Positions 1 through 7,283 of a stretch of DNA of 64,000 bases are shown in pieces. Numbering within the stretch: the stretch's first letter is position 1; each line of letters starts with the position of its first letter. The translations under genes were made by a program, and so were the position numbers. The notes beneath the pieces were generated by a model. That model did not search any database. It saw nothing but the letters and a program-made list of their open reading frames with translations, and was not told the DNA's origin. Source of the stretch: Clostridium sp. (lineage in GTDB: Bacteria; Bacillota; Clostridia; Clostridiales; Clostridiaceae); NCBI GenBank assembly GCA_031292145.1, contig JARLHR010000241.1:106601-170600 (forward strand). The letters are read 5' to 3'.

Positions 1-375
1 AGTCCATTGAATAGCTGGAGTAGTATACTTTACATTGTTTAATATTCCTGACTTTGCTAAAAATACTGTTCCAGCACCACATATGGCACTAATTAATTTT
101 CCTTTTGAATTTAATGTATTAATCAATTCCATTAGTTTAGGTTTAGTATCTCCGTACCATCCGCCTGGTATTATTAATGCTTCTACATCTTCGTTTAATA
201 CATCAGAAACTAACTTTGACGGCTTGCATAAAATTCCCGAGCGGCCCTTAATAATTTTATCTTCATATGCTATTGTAATTATTTCTTTATTAGCACTTGT
301 ATTTAATAAATGAGTAATAAATGTTATCTCATAATCTGTCATATCATCAAAAATAAATACTAGTATTTTTCCCAT
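1..375 (-). CDS. DJ-1/PfpI family protein, C-terminus cut by window edge
   Basis: The reading frame starts at an ATG preceded by a GGGGGGAGT ribosome binding site and runs off the left edge, so about 125 residues are visible. The N-terminal strand (MGKILVFIFDDM) and the nucleophile elbow SAICGAGTVFLAKSG, with a cysteine near residue 99, are typical of the DJ-1/PfpI/ThiJ superfamily. Members include glyoxalases, chaperone-like deglycases and amidases, so the reaction cannot be assigned. LIIPGGWYGD near residue 70 is the usual oxyanion-loop region. It is probably a single gene, with the serine hydrolase lying upstream on the same strand. Confidence 0.85.
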   Translation of the reverse strand, partial: MGKILVFIFDDMTDYEITFITHLLNTSANKEIITIAYEDKIIKGRSGILCKPSKLVSDVLNEDVEALIIPGGWYGDTKPKLMELINTLNSKGKLISAICGAGTVFLAKSGILNNVKYTTPAIQWT

Positions 376-548
376 TTGACTCCCCCCATTTCATCTATGC
401 AAATTTTTGGTCTTGAAACAATATTTATAATCCACATTCCATATAAATTTCATTAATACATGGACTTTTTGCCTCTATGTATTAATCAATAATAATTCAT
501 TAATTATTTTACTATTTAATTTCCATACATTACAACCAAAGTTACTTA

Positions 549-1475
549 CTAATACAATACATGTTTTTTTTCCATATCAAACGATGTGAAAAAACTAACT
601 CCTGGGTCGCAACCTTGAAAATATGGAATTAACTTATCCTTTTCATTCTTTTTTAACCAAATTCCATAACCATAACATTGTTCCTCTACTTGTGGCGCTA
701 ACATTTTCATTGCCATTTCTTTAGAAATTAACTTACCATTCAAAATATTATTCCAAAAGTTTTCTATATCTAATACTGTAGTAAATGCGCCACCAGCTCC
801 TGTCCCTTTTACATCTACACTATAGATGTTACTATAAAATTCTTTTCTTTGTTCATCGTAAATATATGCATTTGCGCATTTAGCAGGTAATCTATCAAGC
901 TCGTAATAACCTGTATTTAACATATTACAAGGCTTAAATATAACTTCATCTAAATATTTATCAAATGGAATTCCTGTAATTTTTTCAATTATAAGACCTA
1001 AAACTACATATCCTGTATTATTATATTGAAATTTTTCACCTCTAGTATACATCATTGGCTTATTGATAAAAAGTGGTACTATATCCGAAGAAGTTCTAAT
1101 TTTATAATTGGGGTAATCCTTCCACAATTCATCATATTCTTTCATAACAGATTCATCAAAATAATCTGGAATCCCAGAAGTATGATTTAATAATTGATGA
1201 ACTGTAATCTTGGGATCAATTGCTTTTAAATCGATATCTAAAATATCACCAATAAAATCATCAAAAGTTAACTTTCCTTCTTCTATTAATTTTAAAATTG
1301 CTACTGCTACAAATACCTTTCCACCTGAAGCTGTAGCAAACTTCGTATAAATTTCATTTGGTATGCAGTTAGTCAAATCTGCATATCCAAAAGCTTTTTT
1401 AAAAATTGTATCTTCACCTTTTTTAACAAGTACTGCCCCACTAAAATCTTTATCTATTATATTTTCTATACTCAA
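549..1475 (-). CDS. Serine beta-lactamase-like hydrolase, probably frameshifted near the C-terminus
   Basis: The 308-residue frame belongs to the class C beta-lactamase/penicillin-binding-protein-like family. The SxxK motif is SGGK at residues 50-53 and the YxN motif is YNN at 151-153, within a typical GEKFQYNNTGYVVLG context; the family HTSG block lies near 98-101. The frame stops just after FTSFDMEKKHVLY, right behind a run of eight A residues (564-571). Reading one base out of phase gives KKTCIVLVSNFG and continues to a stop at 475-477, which is the family's normal C-terminal strand and helix. The intact protein would be about 333 residues. There is no signal peptide, so it is probably a cytoplasmic esterase or peptidase-like enzyme. 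The SxxK serine lies in the unusual context FATASGGKVF. Confidence 0.8.
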   Translation of the reverse strand: MSIENIIDKDFSGAVLVKKGEDTIFKKAFGYADLTNCIPNEIYTKFATASGGKVFVAVAILKLIEEGKLTFDDFIGDILDIDLKAIDPKITVHQLLNHTSGIPDYFDESVMKEYDELWKDYPNYKIRTSSDIVPLFINKPMMYTRGEKFQYNNTGYVVLGLIIEKITGIPFDKYLDEVIFKPCNMLNTGYYELDRLPAKCANAYIYDEQRKEFYSNIYSVDVKGTGAGGAFTTVLDIENFWNNILNGKLISKEMAMKMLAPQVEEQCYGYGIWLKKNEKDKLIPYFQGCDPGVSFFTSFDMEKKHVLY

Positions 1476-1504
1476 TTCACATTTCCCCTCGCCTTAAGCA
1501 TATT

Positions 1505-1552
1505 TATATAAGTTCCAATTAACAATGTGCAATTTTAATTAGAACTTATATA
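1505..1552 (-). terminator. Long stem-loop between acetyltransferase and serine hydrolase
   Basis: Arms at 1505-1522 and 1535-1552 are inverted repeats of 18 bases with one mismatch. It follows the acetyltransferase stop on the minus strand and precedes the hydrolase. The U-tract is weak, so it may be an attenuating or RNA-stabilising stem rather than a strong terminator. Confidence 0.5.
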
Positions 1553-1590
1553 TATTTAACATACCTACAGGATTTAAACGAGCTGTGTGA

Positions 1591-2481
1591 TTACTTTTTC
1601 CTCCATATTGTTGAGGTTCTATATGGACGTAATCCAATACTATAATAGAACTGTTGCATAGATCCTACTATAGCAGTCTTTGCTCCGAGCTTTCCAACAC
1701 GCCTGATTCCCTCTAAAACTGCAGCCTTTCCAAGTCCCATCTTCCGATAATCTGGATCGGCTGCTACTGGTTCTATTACTGCATACCCAGCCTCTGGATC
1801 ATACCACATTCCACAATACGCTGCAAAATTTCCATCAGGTGCAACCACAGCAACCTTTAGATTTAAGTCAACATTAGGACGAATCATCTCTTCGTTACCT
1901 AACTTTTCTTTTTCTTCTGAAGCTTTGAATTCTCCTTCACCATTTAATTCATGGTTAAATCCTTTCCATAATACACGGCCATATTGATATAGGTCATAAG
2001 TGTCTTTCATGGTAGTAATATGAAAGCCTTCAGGCAATTCGTATTCCATAGATGTCTTATCTAAATAAAAAATAGCATCGTTTTCTTTCTGTTCAGTAGC
2101 TCTAAATCCTAGATTTGCTGCAATATCTTGAAATTTCAAATCAGTATCCGCAATAACAACAGCAAATTCTCCATCCATAGAAAGATTATCTTTTGCATAT
2201 AGCAGCATCTCTTTTTTCAAGAAAGCATATTCTGGCAAAGCTACACAAAATGCCTTTCCTAATTGGCAGTCAAAAGTTGCTACCCCTACGATTTGTTCAT
2301 CCTCTTCCCATACACCAATTTTGCCCACAGCATGCTTATCCAAATATCCATGGGTTGCCATCCAATCCCATCTTGTATATGTGAATTCTGCATACCCTAA
2401 TTTTATAAAAAAATTCCTAACTTTATGGTAATCCTCTGTAATACCTGCTTGTTTTGTATAATTTCTAAATCTTATTGACAT
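1591..2481 (-). CDS. GNAT family N-acetyltransferase
   Basis: This is a 296-residue protein starting at MSIRFRNYTKQAG. That ATG has an AAAGGGGG ribosome binding site 8 bases upstream, whereas the ATG 57 bases further upstream has none. The C-terminal half carries the GNAT acetyl-CoA motif A, DPDYRKMGLGKAAVLEG (R/Q-x-x-G-x-G/A pattern), after a strand typical of the fold. The N-terminal half may be a degenerate second GNAT domain, as in other two-domain members of about 300 residues. The substrate is unknown. It is probably cytoplasmic and monocistronic. Confidence 0.85.
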   Translation of the reverse strand: MSIRFRNYTKQAGITEDYHKVRNFFIKLGYAEFTYTRWDWMATHGYLDKHAVGKIGVWEEDEQIVGVATFDCQLGKAFCVALPEYAFLKKEMLLYAKDNLSMDGEFAVVIADTDLKFQDIAANLGFRATEQKENDAIFYLDKTSMEYELPEGFHITTMKDTYDLYQYGRVLWKGFNHELNGEGEFKASEEKEKLGNEEMIRPNVDLNLKVAVVAPDGNFAAYCGMWYDPEAGYAVIEPVAADPDYRKMGLGKAAVLEGIRRVGKLGAKTAIVGSMQQFYYSIGLRPYRTSTIWRKK

Positions 2482-2603
2482 AAATATGCCCCCTTTCGCT
2501 ACTATTATATATTTATATGAATATGATATATATTCCAACTTTATATATAATCATTCTATACCTATAACGAAAAGGGCCTTGAAATATTCAAGACCTTGTC
2601 CTT

Positions 2604-2864
2604 TTATTTTTTATATAAAATTTTACGCACCGTATCATATGCTAATCCATATTTATGAGATATTTGTTCTAAACTATAACCATTTCCATATTGCTGTTTA
2701 ATCTCTTTATTTCTATTTTCAAAATAACTTCTAGAACCATTTTTTTCTCCCCATCGTATATGTTCATCACCACTTGGTATATATAAAACTTCACCTTTTA
2801 TGTGCTTTTGAATTTCCATTAGCAAATCCTTTGGTAATACTTCTGCCGCATTTAAATATTTCAC
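2604..2864 (-). CDS. CD3324-family small HTH-like protein
   Basis: This 86-residue protein starts at a GTG with an AAGGAG site 9 bases upstream. MKYLNAAEVLPKDLLMEIQK at the N-terminus and SLEQISHKYGLAYDTVRKIL at the C-terminus resemble clostridial proteins annotated CD3324 family, with the helix-turn-helix seen in Mor/resolvase-like regulators. The last 30 residues look like a DNA-recognition helix pair. I infer a small transcription factor. No partner gene or target is evident. Confidence 0.7.
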   Translation of the reverse strand: MKYLNAAEVLPKDLLMEIQKHIKGEVLYIPSGDEHIRWGEKNGSRSYFENRNKEIKQQYGNGYSLEQISHKYGLAYDTVRKILYKK

Positions 2865-2881
2865 AATATCCCACTCCTTGT

Positions 2882-3160
2882 TTATTTTTTTATAAACAAA
2901 GTGCAGAGCATGACAGATAGTAAATTCTATTACCCATACAGAAATAGTATTACTACACCTTACTCTGCATGGGATACATCCGTATCTAGACTATTTCTTA
3001 ATATAATTCTTCTTAGCATAGAATATTCACCTGCCTTAAACACTAATAAATATATTCAATTATACCATATAATTACAATGTGTATCACAAAAAATAAGGA
3101 GAATCTTTTAAATTCTCCTTATTTTTTGTGATACTTTACTTTTTATTAAAATATTAAATA
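2882..3160. other. Intergenic region next to the insertion sequence
   Basis: No convincing gene is visible. The stretch contains an imperfect inverted repeat at about 2902-2968 (GCAGAG versus CTCTGC ends with internal pairing) and a weak minus-strand frame of 19 codons at about 2970-3030 behind an AGGTG site (MLRRIILRNSLDTDVSHAE). The latter could be a gene remnant. The strong hairpin at 3083-3133 is listed separately. Confidence 0.4.
3083..3133. terminator. Perfect 22-base-arm hairpin
   Basis: TATCACAAAAAATAAGGAGA and the following bases pair perfectly with the arm ending at 3133 across a 7-base loop. The A-rich and T-rich flanks would let it work in both directions. It lies about 30 bases outside the left end of the insertion sequence, so it may be a target-site terminator into which the element moved. 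IS elements often insert beside such hairpins. Confidence 0.55.
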
Positions 3161-3197
3161 TTATGATTAAACCACAAAAACTATAAAATATTGTGAT

Positions 3198-4877
3198 TTA
3201 GTTTGCTAGAACTATTTCAAATTCTAAAAAATAGAATTTGAAATAGTTAATTATTACAGTAAATATGACTAAAATCACATTGAATAAATAGTCAATGCCA
3301 CTTTCAAGGACCTGTTTTAACAGTTTCTTGAAATTATATGCTGCGATTTTAAATCCAACCCATAATTTTGAGCGCAGTAATCCACGGATAGGCATCGTAT
3401 CTATTTTATACCTTCTTCTCAATACTGATGGAATTCCTTCTATACCTGCTCTTTTATTTGCATTTTCTATATATTCATGTGTTTTCATTTTATCTCTTTG
3501 AGTAGCTGTATTATAAGCTTTTTCACTAAATCTTATGGTATTAAATTTCTTTGATGCTTTTTTGGGACACTGTGAATTTAAAGGACAATTTTCACAAGTA
3601 TCTGGATTAAACTTAGCAGTATAAGACTTTGAACTATAATAAGACTCTACAGGTTCGACTCCGTTAGGACAGCTACTGATTATATTTTTTTCATTATCCA
3701 CAATGAATTTTGCATAGCTTAGTTTATCGGTTGATGCTTTTCTACCAACAAGTTCACTTGGTATTATTTCAACCCCTTGTTTTAAAGCATTTTGAGCTTT
3801 TTCTTGCTCATAATATGCACCATCAACTAGTAGTTTACAATTTGAATCGTTCTTTTTTGAAACCAAATTAGAAATAACATCATCAGCAAATTTTGAGTCA
3901 CTGTGAATATTCTGCTTAAGATCATATCCTGTTATAACACTGTTTTCATCGTTAAATGATTCTTGTATATTCACAACATAACCTATGTTATCTCCATATT
4001 TTTTCCTGTATGTTGCATCTTTATCAGTTGGATTTTGTAAACTAGTTGAAGATATATTTTTTGAATCTTTAGGTACTAAATTATTGGCACCATCTTCTAC
4101 CGTTTGGTCTTCGATAAGTCTTTTTAAAAGTTGAAATTCTTCTGTTGAAGTAACAATCTCTCCAGCTTTTAAAGAAATATCGTATAATAATTTGGATTGG
4201 TTAATTAAAATTGAAAGTTTTGAATCAGCCTGTAAATCTCTAGTTCTATATATAGTGTCATTTTTATGTCCTTTTTCAAGGTACGGTTTAAGTTCTTCAT
4301 CTATAAAAACTGGATTGATTTTATTTATAATCTTGATAAGTCTGATGTTCACAGAATATACTAATTCAATTCTACTTAATTTTCTACATGATGAACTAAC
4401 CATTAAAGAGTCTACCCTAACTTTTTTATTATCAACATCTAAATATTTAGCGATGCTTTCAGCTAAAGCTTCAACTTCTGCTTTTATCAAATCTTCGCCA
4501 GTGGAATTTTCATATTCAACTAGCTTATTTCTGAAATTTGTTAGAGTATTTATCGATACTGGTTGGGTTTCATAATTAGTTGTATTTAAAGCATATTGAT
4601 ATCTTATATCGAAATGGATAGAGCCTATAAGTTCTTCATCAGTCTGCTGAAATATTTCTTTTATTATTAGTAATCCAATAATGACATTAATAGGTGAATT
4701 AGGTCTTGAGGCTTTATCACTATATAAAACCGAAAAACGTTCCTCATTTATTTTTGAAAAGATATACTCGTTAAATGCTTTAGCCCAACTTTTACTCAAA
4801 ATATCTTGCAGATATTTTGGCATTTGGTTTATTGGATCAAATAATGAAGTTTGTTGACGGTTATTTTTACAAAACAT
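3198..4877 (-). CDS. IS1182 family transposase
   Basis: This 559-residue transposase starts at MFCKNNRQQ, preceded by GAGGCG. The N-terminal DUF772-type region includes FSVLYSDKASRPNSPINVII. The DDE region includes LLVDGAYYEQEKAQNAL (catalytic Asp) and a cysteine-rich block CENCPLNSQCP near residue 450. GIPSVLRRRYKIDTMPIRGL near the C-terminus is typical of IS1182/IS1272 transposases. The frame is complete and undisrupted, so the element could be active. The final codons overlap a hairpin (3210-3248). Confidence 0.92.
   Translation of the reverse strand: MFCKNNRQQTSLFDPINQMPKYLQDILSKSWAKAFNEYIFSKINEERFSVLYSDKASRPNSPINVIIGLLIIKEIFQQTDEELIGSIHFDIRYQYALNTTNYETQPVSINTLTNFRNKLVEYENSTGEDLIKAEVEALAESIAKYLDVDNKKVRVDSLMVSSSCRKLSRIELVYSVNIRLIKIINKINPVFIDEELKPYLEKGHKNDTIYRTRDLQADSKLSILINQSKLLYDISLKAGEIVTSTEEFQLLKRLIEDQTVEDGANNLVPKDSKNISSTSLQNPTDKDATYRKKYGDNIGYVVNIQESFNDENSVITGYDLKQNIHSDSKFADDVISNLVSKKNDSNCKLLVDGAYYEQEKAQNALKQGVEIIPSELVGRKASTDKLSYAKFIVDNEKNIISSCPNGVEPVESYYSSKSYTAKFNPDTCENCPLNSQCPKKASKKFNTIRFSEKAYNTATQRDKMKTHEYIENANKRAGIEGIPSVLRRRYKIDTMPIRGLLRSKLWVGFKIAAYNFKKLLKQVLESGIDYLFNVILVIFTVIINYFKFYFLEFEIVLAN
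3210..3248 (-). terminator. Hairpin overlapping the 3' end of the transposase gene
   Basis: AACTATTTCAAATTCTA pairs perfectly with its inverted copy (17-base arms, 5-base loop). It encodes the last residues of the transposase and would also insulate it from outside transcription, a common IS arrangement. Confidence 0.6.
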
Positions 4878-5013
4878 AGTAATTCGCCTCATTCGTTTAA
4901 ATTTATAATGCTATTATATCATGAAATTCTAATTGGATAATATTTGTCAGCTTTTTGTAGGCTAATCATTCATATCAAAATAAAAATTTATTTTTCTATC
5001 TTTATACAACTCA

Positions 5014-5649
5014 TTATTTACTCTCTTCATAAACACCAAACTTCAAAATCTCCAGATATTTATTGAAATCTTCCATAATTTCTTCAACATTTTTCAAAAT
5101 CTCCTCCATTGAAATGCCTTTATACTTTTGAGTGTACTTACTTGAAAGTCCATCCATACATATCATTACTACCTCTATAGCTTTTTGTGAATCAATTTCC
5201 TTTCTAAATTTTGATGTATCTAAATTTTCAAAAACTTCTTTTAGGTATTTTGAACTATAACTGCTGTATCTTTCTGTAATCTCATTCTTTAAAGATTCAG
5301 GCATATTGGTAATTGCTGAATATACTAGTTCATTCATTAATGGTTCCTCTTGAACAATTTTCATTTTTCTTATGCTAATCCTTATGAATCTTTCAAATAA
5401 ATCCTCCGGCTCATTATCTTTTGACAAATAATATTTATCAGCCAAATTAGTAATGCAGTAATCAAATAAATATAAAAATAGATTTTTTTTACTTCCAAAA
5501 TAGTGAAATAATATTCCCTTAGAAATTCCTGCCCTTTTCACTATAGAATTCGTAGAAGCCTTATCATATCCATTTATAGCAAACTCCTCAATGGCAGCAT
5601 CCAATATTCTTTTCTTTTTTTCATCTTGTAAACTTTCAAACTTCTCCAT
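5014..5649 (-). CDS. TetR/AcrR family regulator, likely repressor of the adjacent efflux operon
   Basis: This is a 211-residue protein if it starts at MEKFESLQDEKKKRILDAA. An upstream in-frame ATG would add 14 residues, and neither start has an ideal ribosome site. The N-terminal TetR HTH is clear (AGISKGILFHYFGSKKNLF near residues 35-53). It lies downstream of, and on the same strand as, the adaptor, permease and ATPase genes. The efflux promoter has two TTGAC-N6-GTCAA sites of the kind TetR proteins bind, so I infer that it controls that operon. A family A repeat separates it from the adaptor gene. Confidence 0.85.
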   Translation of the reverse strand: MEKFESLQDEKKKRILDAAIEEFAINGYDKASTNSIVKRAGISKGILFHYFGSKKNLFLYLFDYCITNLADKYYLSKDNEPEDLFERFIRISIRKMKIVQEEPLMNELVYSAITNMPESLKNEITERYSSYSSKYLKEVFENLDTSKFRKEIDSQKAIEVVMICMDGLSSKYTQKYKGISMEEILKNVEEIMEDFNKYLEILKFGVYEESK

Positions 5650-5726
5650 CGCAATTATATTTTTCACACCTTTCATAATATAAATTAGCAATTTATATAC
5701 TCGATTTATAATTAAATTAACATATT

Positions 5727-5950
5727 AAGTGAATCACTATACTAGAAATAAGTAACATATTGTGTGTAGTGTTTCATTTGAATTTTAATGGTAATGATTC
5801 TTGATTAGAAGTTGTTCCAAAATGCTTGTTCAAAGCTCGACTCTGAAGCAAGCATTTTGGGTACAACTTCTAATCTTAGAATCATCCATCAAAACTTATG
5901 GAAACCGAAACACAATATGTTACTTATTTCGGTTAGCTACCACATAAGTC
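5727..5950. repeat. Family A hairpin element, copy 1
   Basis: A long hairpin has a perfect outer stem of 21 bases (5745-5765 with 5910-5930), a middle stem ATTAGAAGTTGT/ACAACTTCTAAT and an inner stem CCAAAATGCTTG/CAAGCATTTTGG. The end GACTTATGTGGTAGCTAACC (minus strand) and the block AGAAGTTGTACC are shared with copies at 10545 and 27051. It lies between the TetR gene and the efflux adaptor gene and contains no credible gene. Confidence 0.8.
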
Positions 5951-5962
5951 TAGATATGACTC

Positions 5963-7195
5963 CTACTCCTTAATTTTCATTCCTTCTTTTGTGTCATTAT
6001 TAGGCTTTGATAATATTTTTTCGCCTTCTTTCAAACCATCTAATACTTCTATTTCATTTTCACTTTCTATCCCTTTATTAATTTGCCTTATAACAGCTTT
6101 TCCATTCTCCACAACAAATACACAAGAGTTTCCTTGATAATCAAATACAGCGCTATCAGGTATTACTAAAGTATCACTTTTAACTTCAGTTATAACTTTA
6201 ACGTCCAAATCATAACCTGGTTTTAATAAATCTGTATCATCACTGATTTCAATTGTAATTGGTACTCTCTTCTGATTAACTCCTAAAGAAGACGTTATAT
6301 TTTTTGCTTCTGGTGCTATTTTTACAACTTTCCCATTTAAAATTGAATCCCCTATAGCTTTTCCACTTATTTCAACGTCATTACCTATTTTAATCCTATA
6401 AATATCATCAGACAATATATCAGATTCTAATTCCAAACTCTTAGTATCCCCTACTAAAAATGCCGCTGTTCCAGGTGTCCCCATAGAATTCTCTTCTACT
6501 AATTTCTCAATAATAACACCATCTATCGGTGCTAAAACTTGTTGTTTATCAATTTCACTCATTATACTATCTTTTAGAATCATGGCTTGCTCCAATCCAG
6601 CCATATATCCCTCCTTTACATAACTAGGAGTTCCTTTTTTTATATCCTCTAATTGATTATTTGAAGACCTTAAATCAGCTTCTGCGCTTTTATATGCATC
6701 CTCAGAATTATCAAATTCTTGTTTACTTATAGCTCCAGTTTCATATAGTATCTTCGAATTATTAAAATTTCTTTCTGCTGATTCATATGAAATTTTAGCT
6801 TTATCAACCTCTGCTTGAGCAACTTCAATTTTATTCGCATAATTAGAAATATCCGCGCTTTCAAGCTGAGCCTTTGCTGCGTCAATCTTTGAGTCAGCAT
6901 CTTTAAGTTTCAATTCCATATCTTTTTTATCCATTGTAAGTAGAATATCATTTTTCTTTACCGAATCTCCTACGTTAACATTTATACCAGTTATTTTTCC
7001 CGAACCTTCAATGTATACTGTCTGCTTATTATTACTTTGAACTACAGCTGTATCATCAACATAGTGCTTTATTTCACCTTTTTCTACTATCGAAGTTTCA
7101 GCAGCTTGTCCTTGTTGCATTATTATATATCCTGATATTCCTGTCACGCATATTATCACTATAATTACTGACCAAAATAATTTTTTATTTTTCAT
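5963..7195 (-). CDS. HlyD/MacA-type efflux periplasmic adaptor subunit
   Basis: This 410-residue protein has one N-terminal membrane anchor (residues 7-25) and GGGGAGATG upstream. It has the membrane-fusion architecture: a biotinyl-lipoyl half (IEGSGKITGINVNVGDSVKK), a long coiled coil around residues 85-190, the return lipoyl half (QQVLAPIDGVIIEKLVEENS) and beta-barrel and membrane-proximal domains (ILSKPNNDTKEGMKIKE at the end). In Gram-positives, such proteins couple with MacB-type ABC exporters. The permease and ATPase genes directly upstream complete the set. Substrate unknown; antimicrobial peptides or lipophilic drugs are typical. Confidence 0.9.
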   Translation of the reverse strand: MKNKKLFWSVIIVIICVTGISGYIIMQQGQAAETSIVEKGEIKHYVDDTAVVQSNNKQTVYIEGSGKITGINVNVGDSVKKNDILLTMDKKDMELKLKDADSKIDAAKAQLESADISNYANKIEVAQAEVDKAKISYESAERNFNNSKILYETGAISKQEFDNSEDAYKSAEADLRSSNNQLEDIKKGTPSYVKEGYMAGLEQAMILKDSIMSEIDKQQVLAPIDGVIIEKLVEENSMGTPGTAAFLVGDTKSLELESDILSDDIYRIKIGNDVEISGKAIGDSILNGKVVKIAPEAKNITSSLGVNQKRVPITIEISDDTDLLKPGYDLDVKVITEVKSDTLVIPDSAVFDYQGNSCVFVVENGKAVIRQINKGIESENEIEVLDGLKEGEKILSKPNNDTKEGMKIKE

Positions 7196-7283
7196 TTATA
7201 GCTCATCTCCCCTACAATGCATTGCATTTCAATATTTATATAATTTAAACCTTATCCAGCTAACCAACAAATATTGAGTTTTT

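Larger units (their letters stand above)
3163..4969 (-). mobile_element. IS1182-family insertion sequence
   Basis: A single transposase gene is bracketed by imperfect terminal inverted repeats at 3163-3180 (ATGATTAAACCACAAAAA) and 4952-4969 (reverse complement ATGATTAGCCTACAAAAA), 15 of 18 matching. The total of about 1.8 kb is normal for the family. I could not see a clear target duplication, so the ends may be off by a few bases. Confidence 0.7.

Noticed and set aside
35-313. Plus-strand frame of 92 codons at the left edge
   Set aside because: It is antisense to the DJ-1/PfpI gene, which has the motifs and a ribosome site; the plus frame has neither.
2901-3131. Plus-strand frame of 76 codons between the CD3324-like gene and the insertion sequence
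   Set aside because: It has no ribosome site and runs through a perfect inverted repeat; the composition does not look coding.
4192-4575. Long antisense frame inside the transposase
   Set aside because: It is fully antisense to conserved transposase sequence and has no start signal.
5727-5950. Family A as a riboswitch or group II intron fragment
   Set aside because: I see no known riboswitch core or intron domain V; inverted termini and intergenic dispersion argue for a repeat family.
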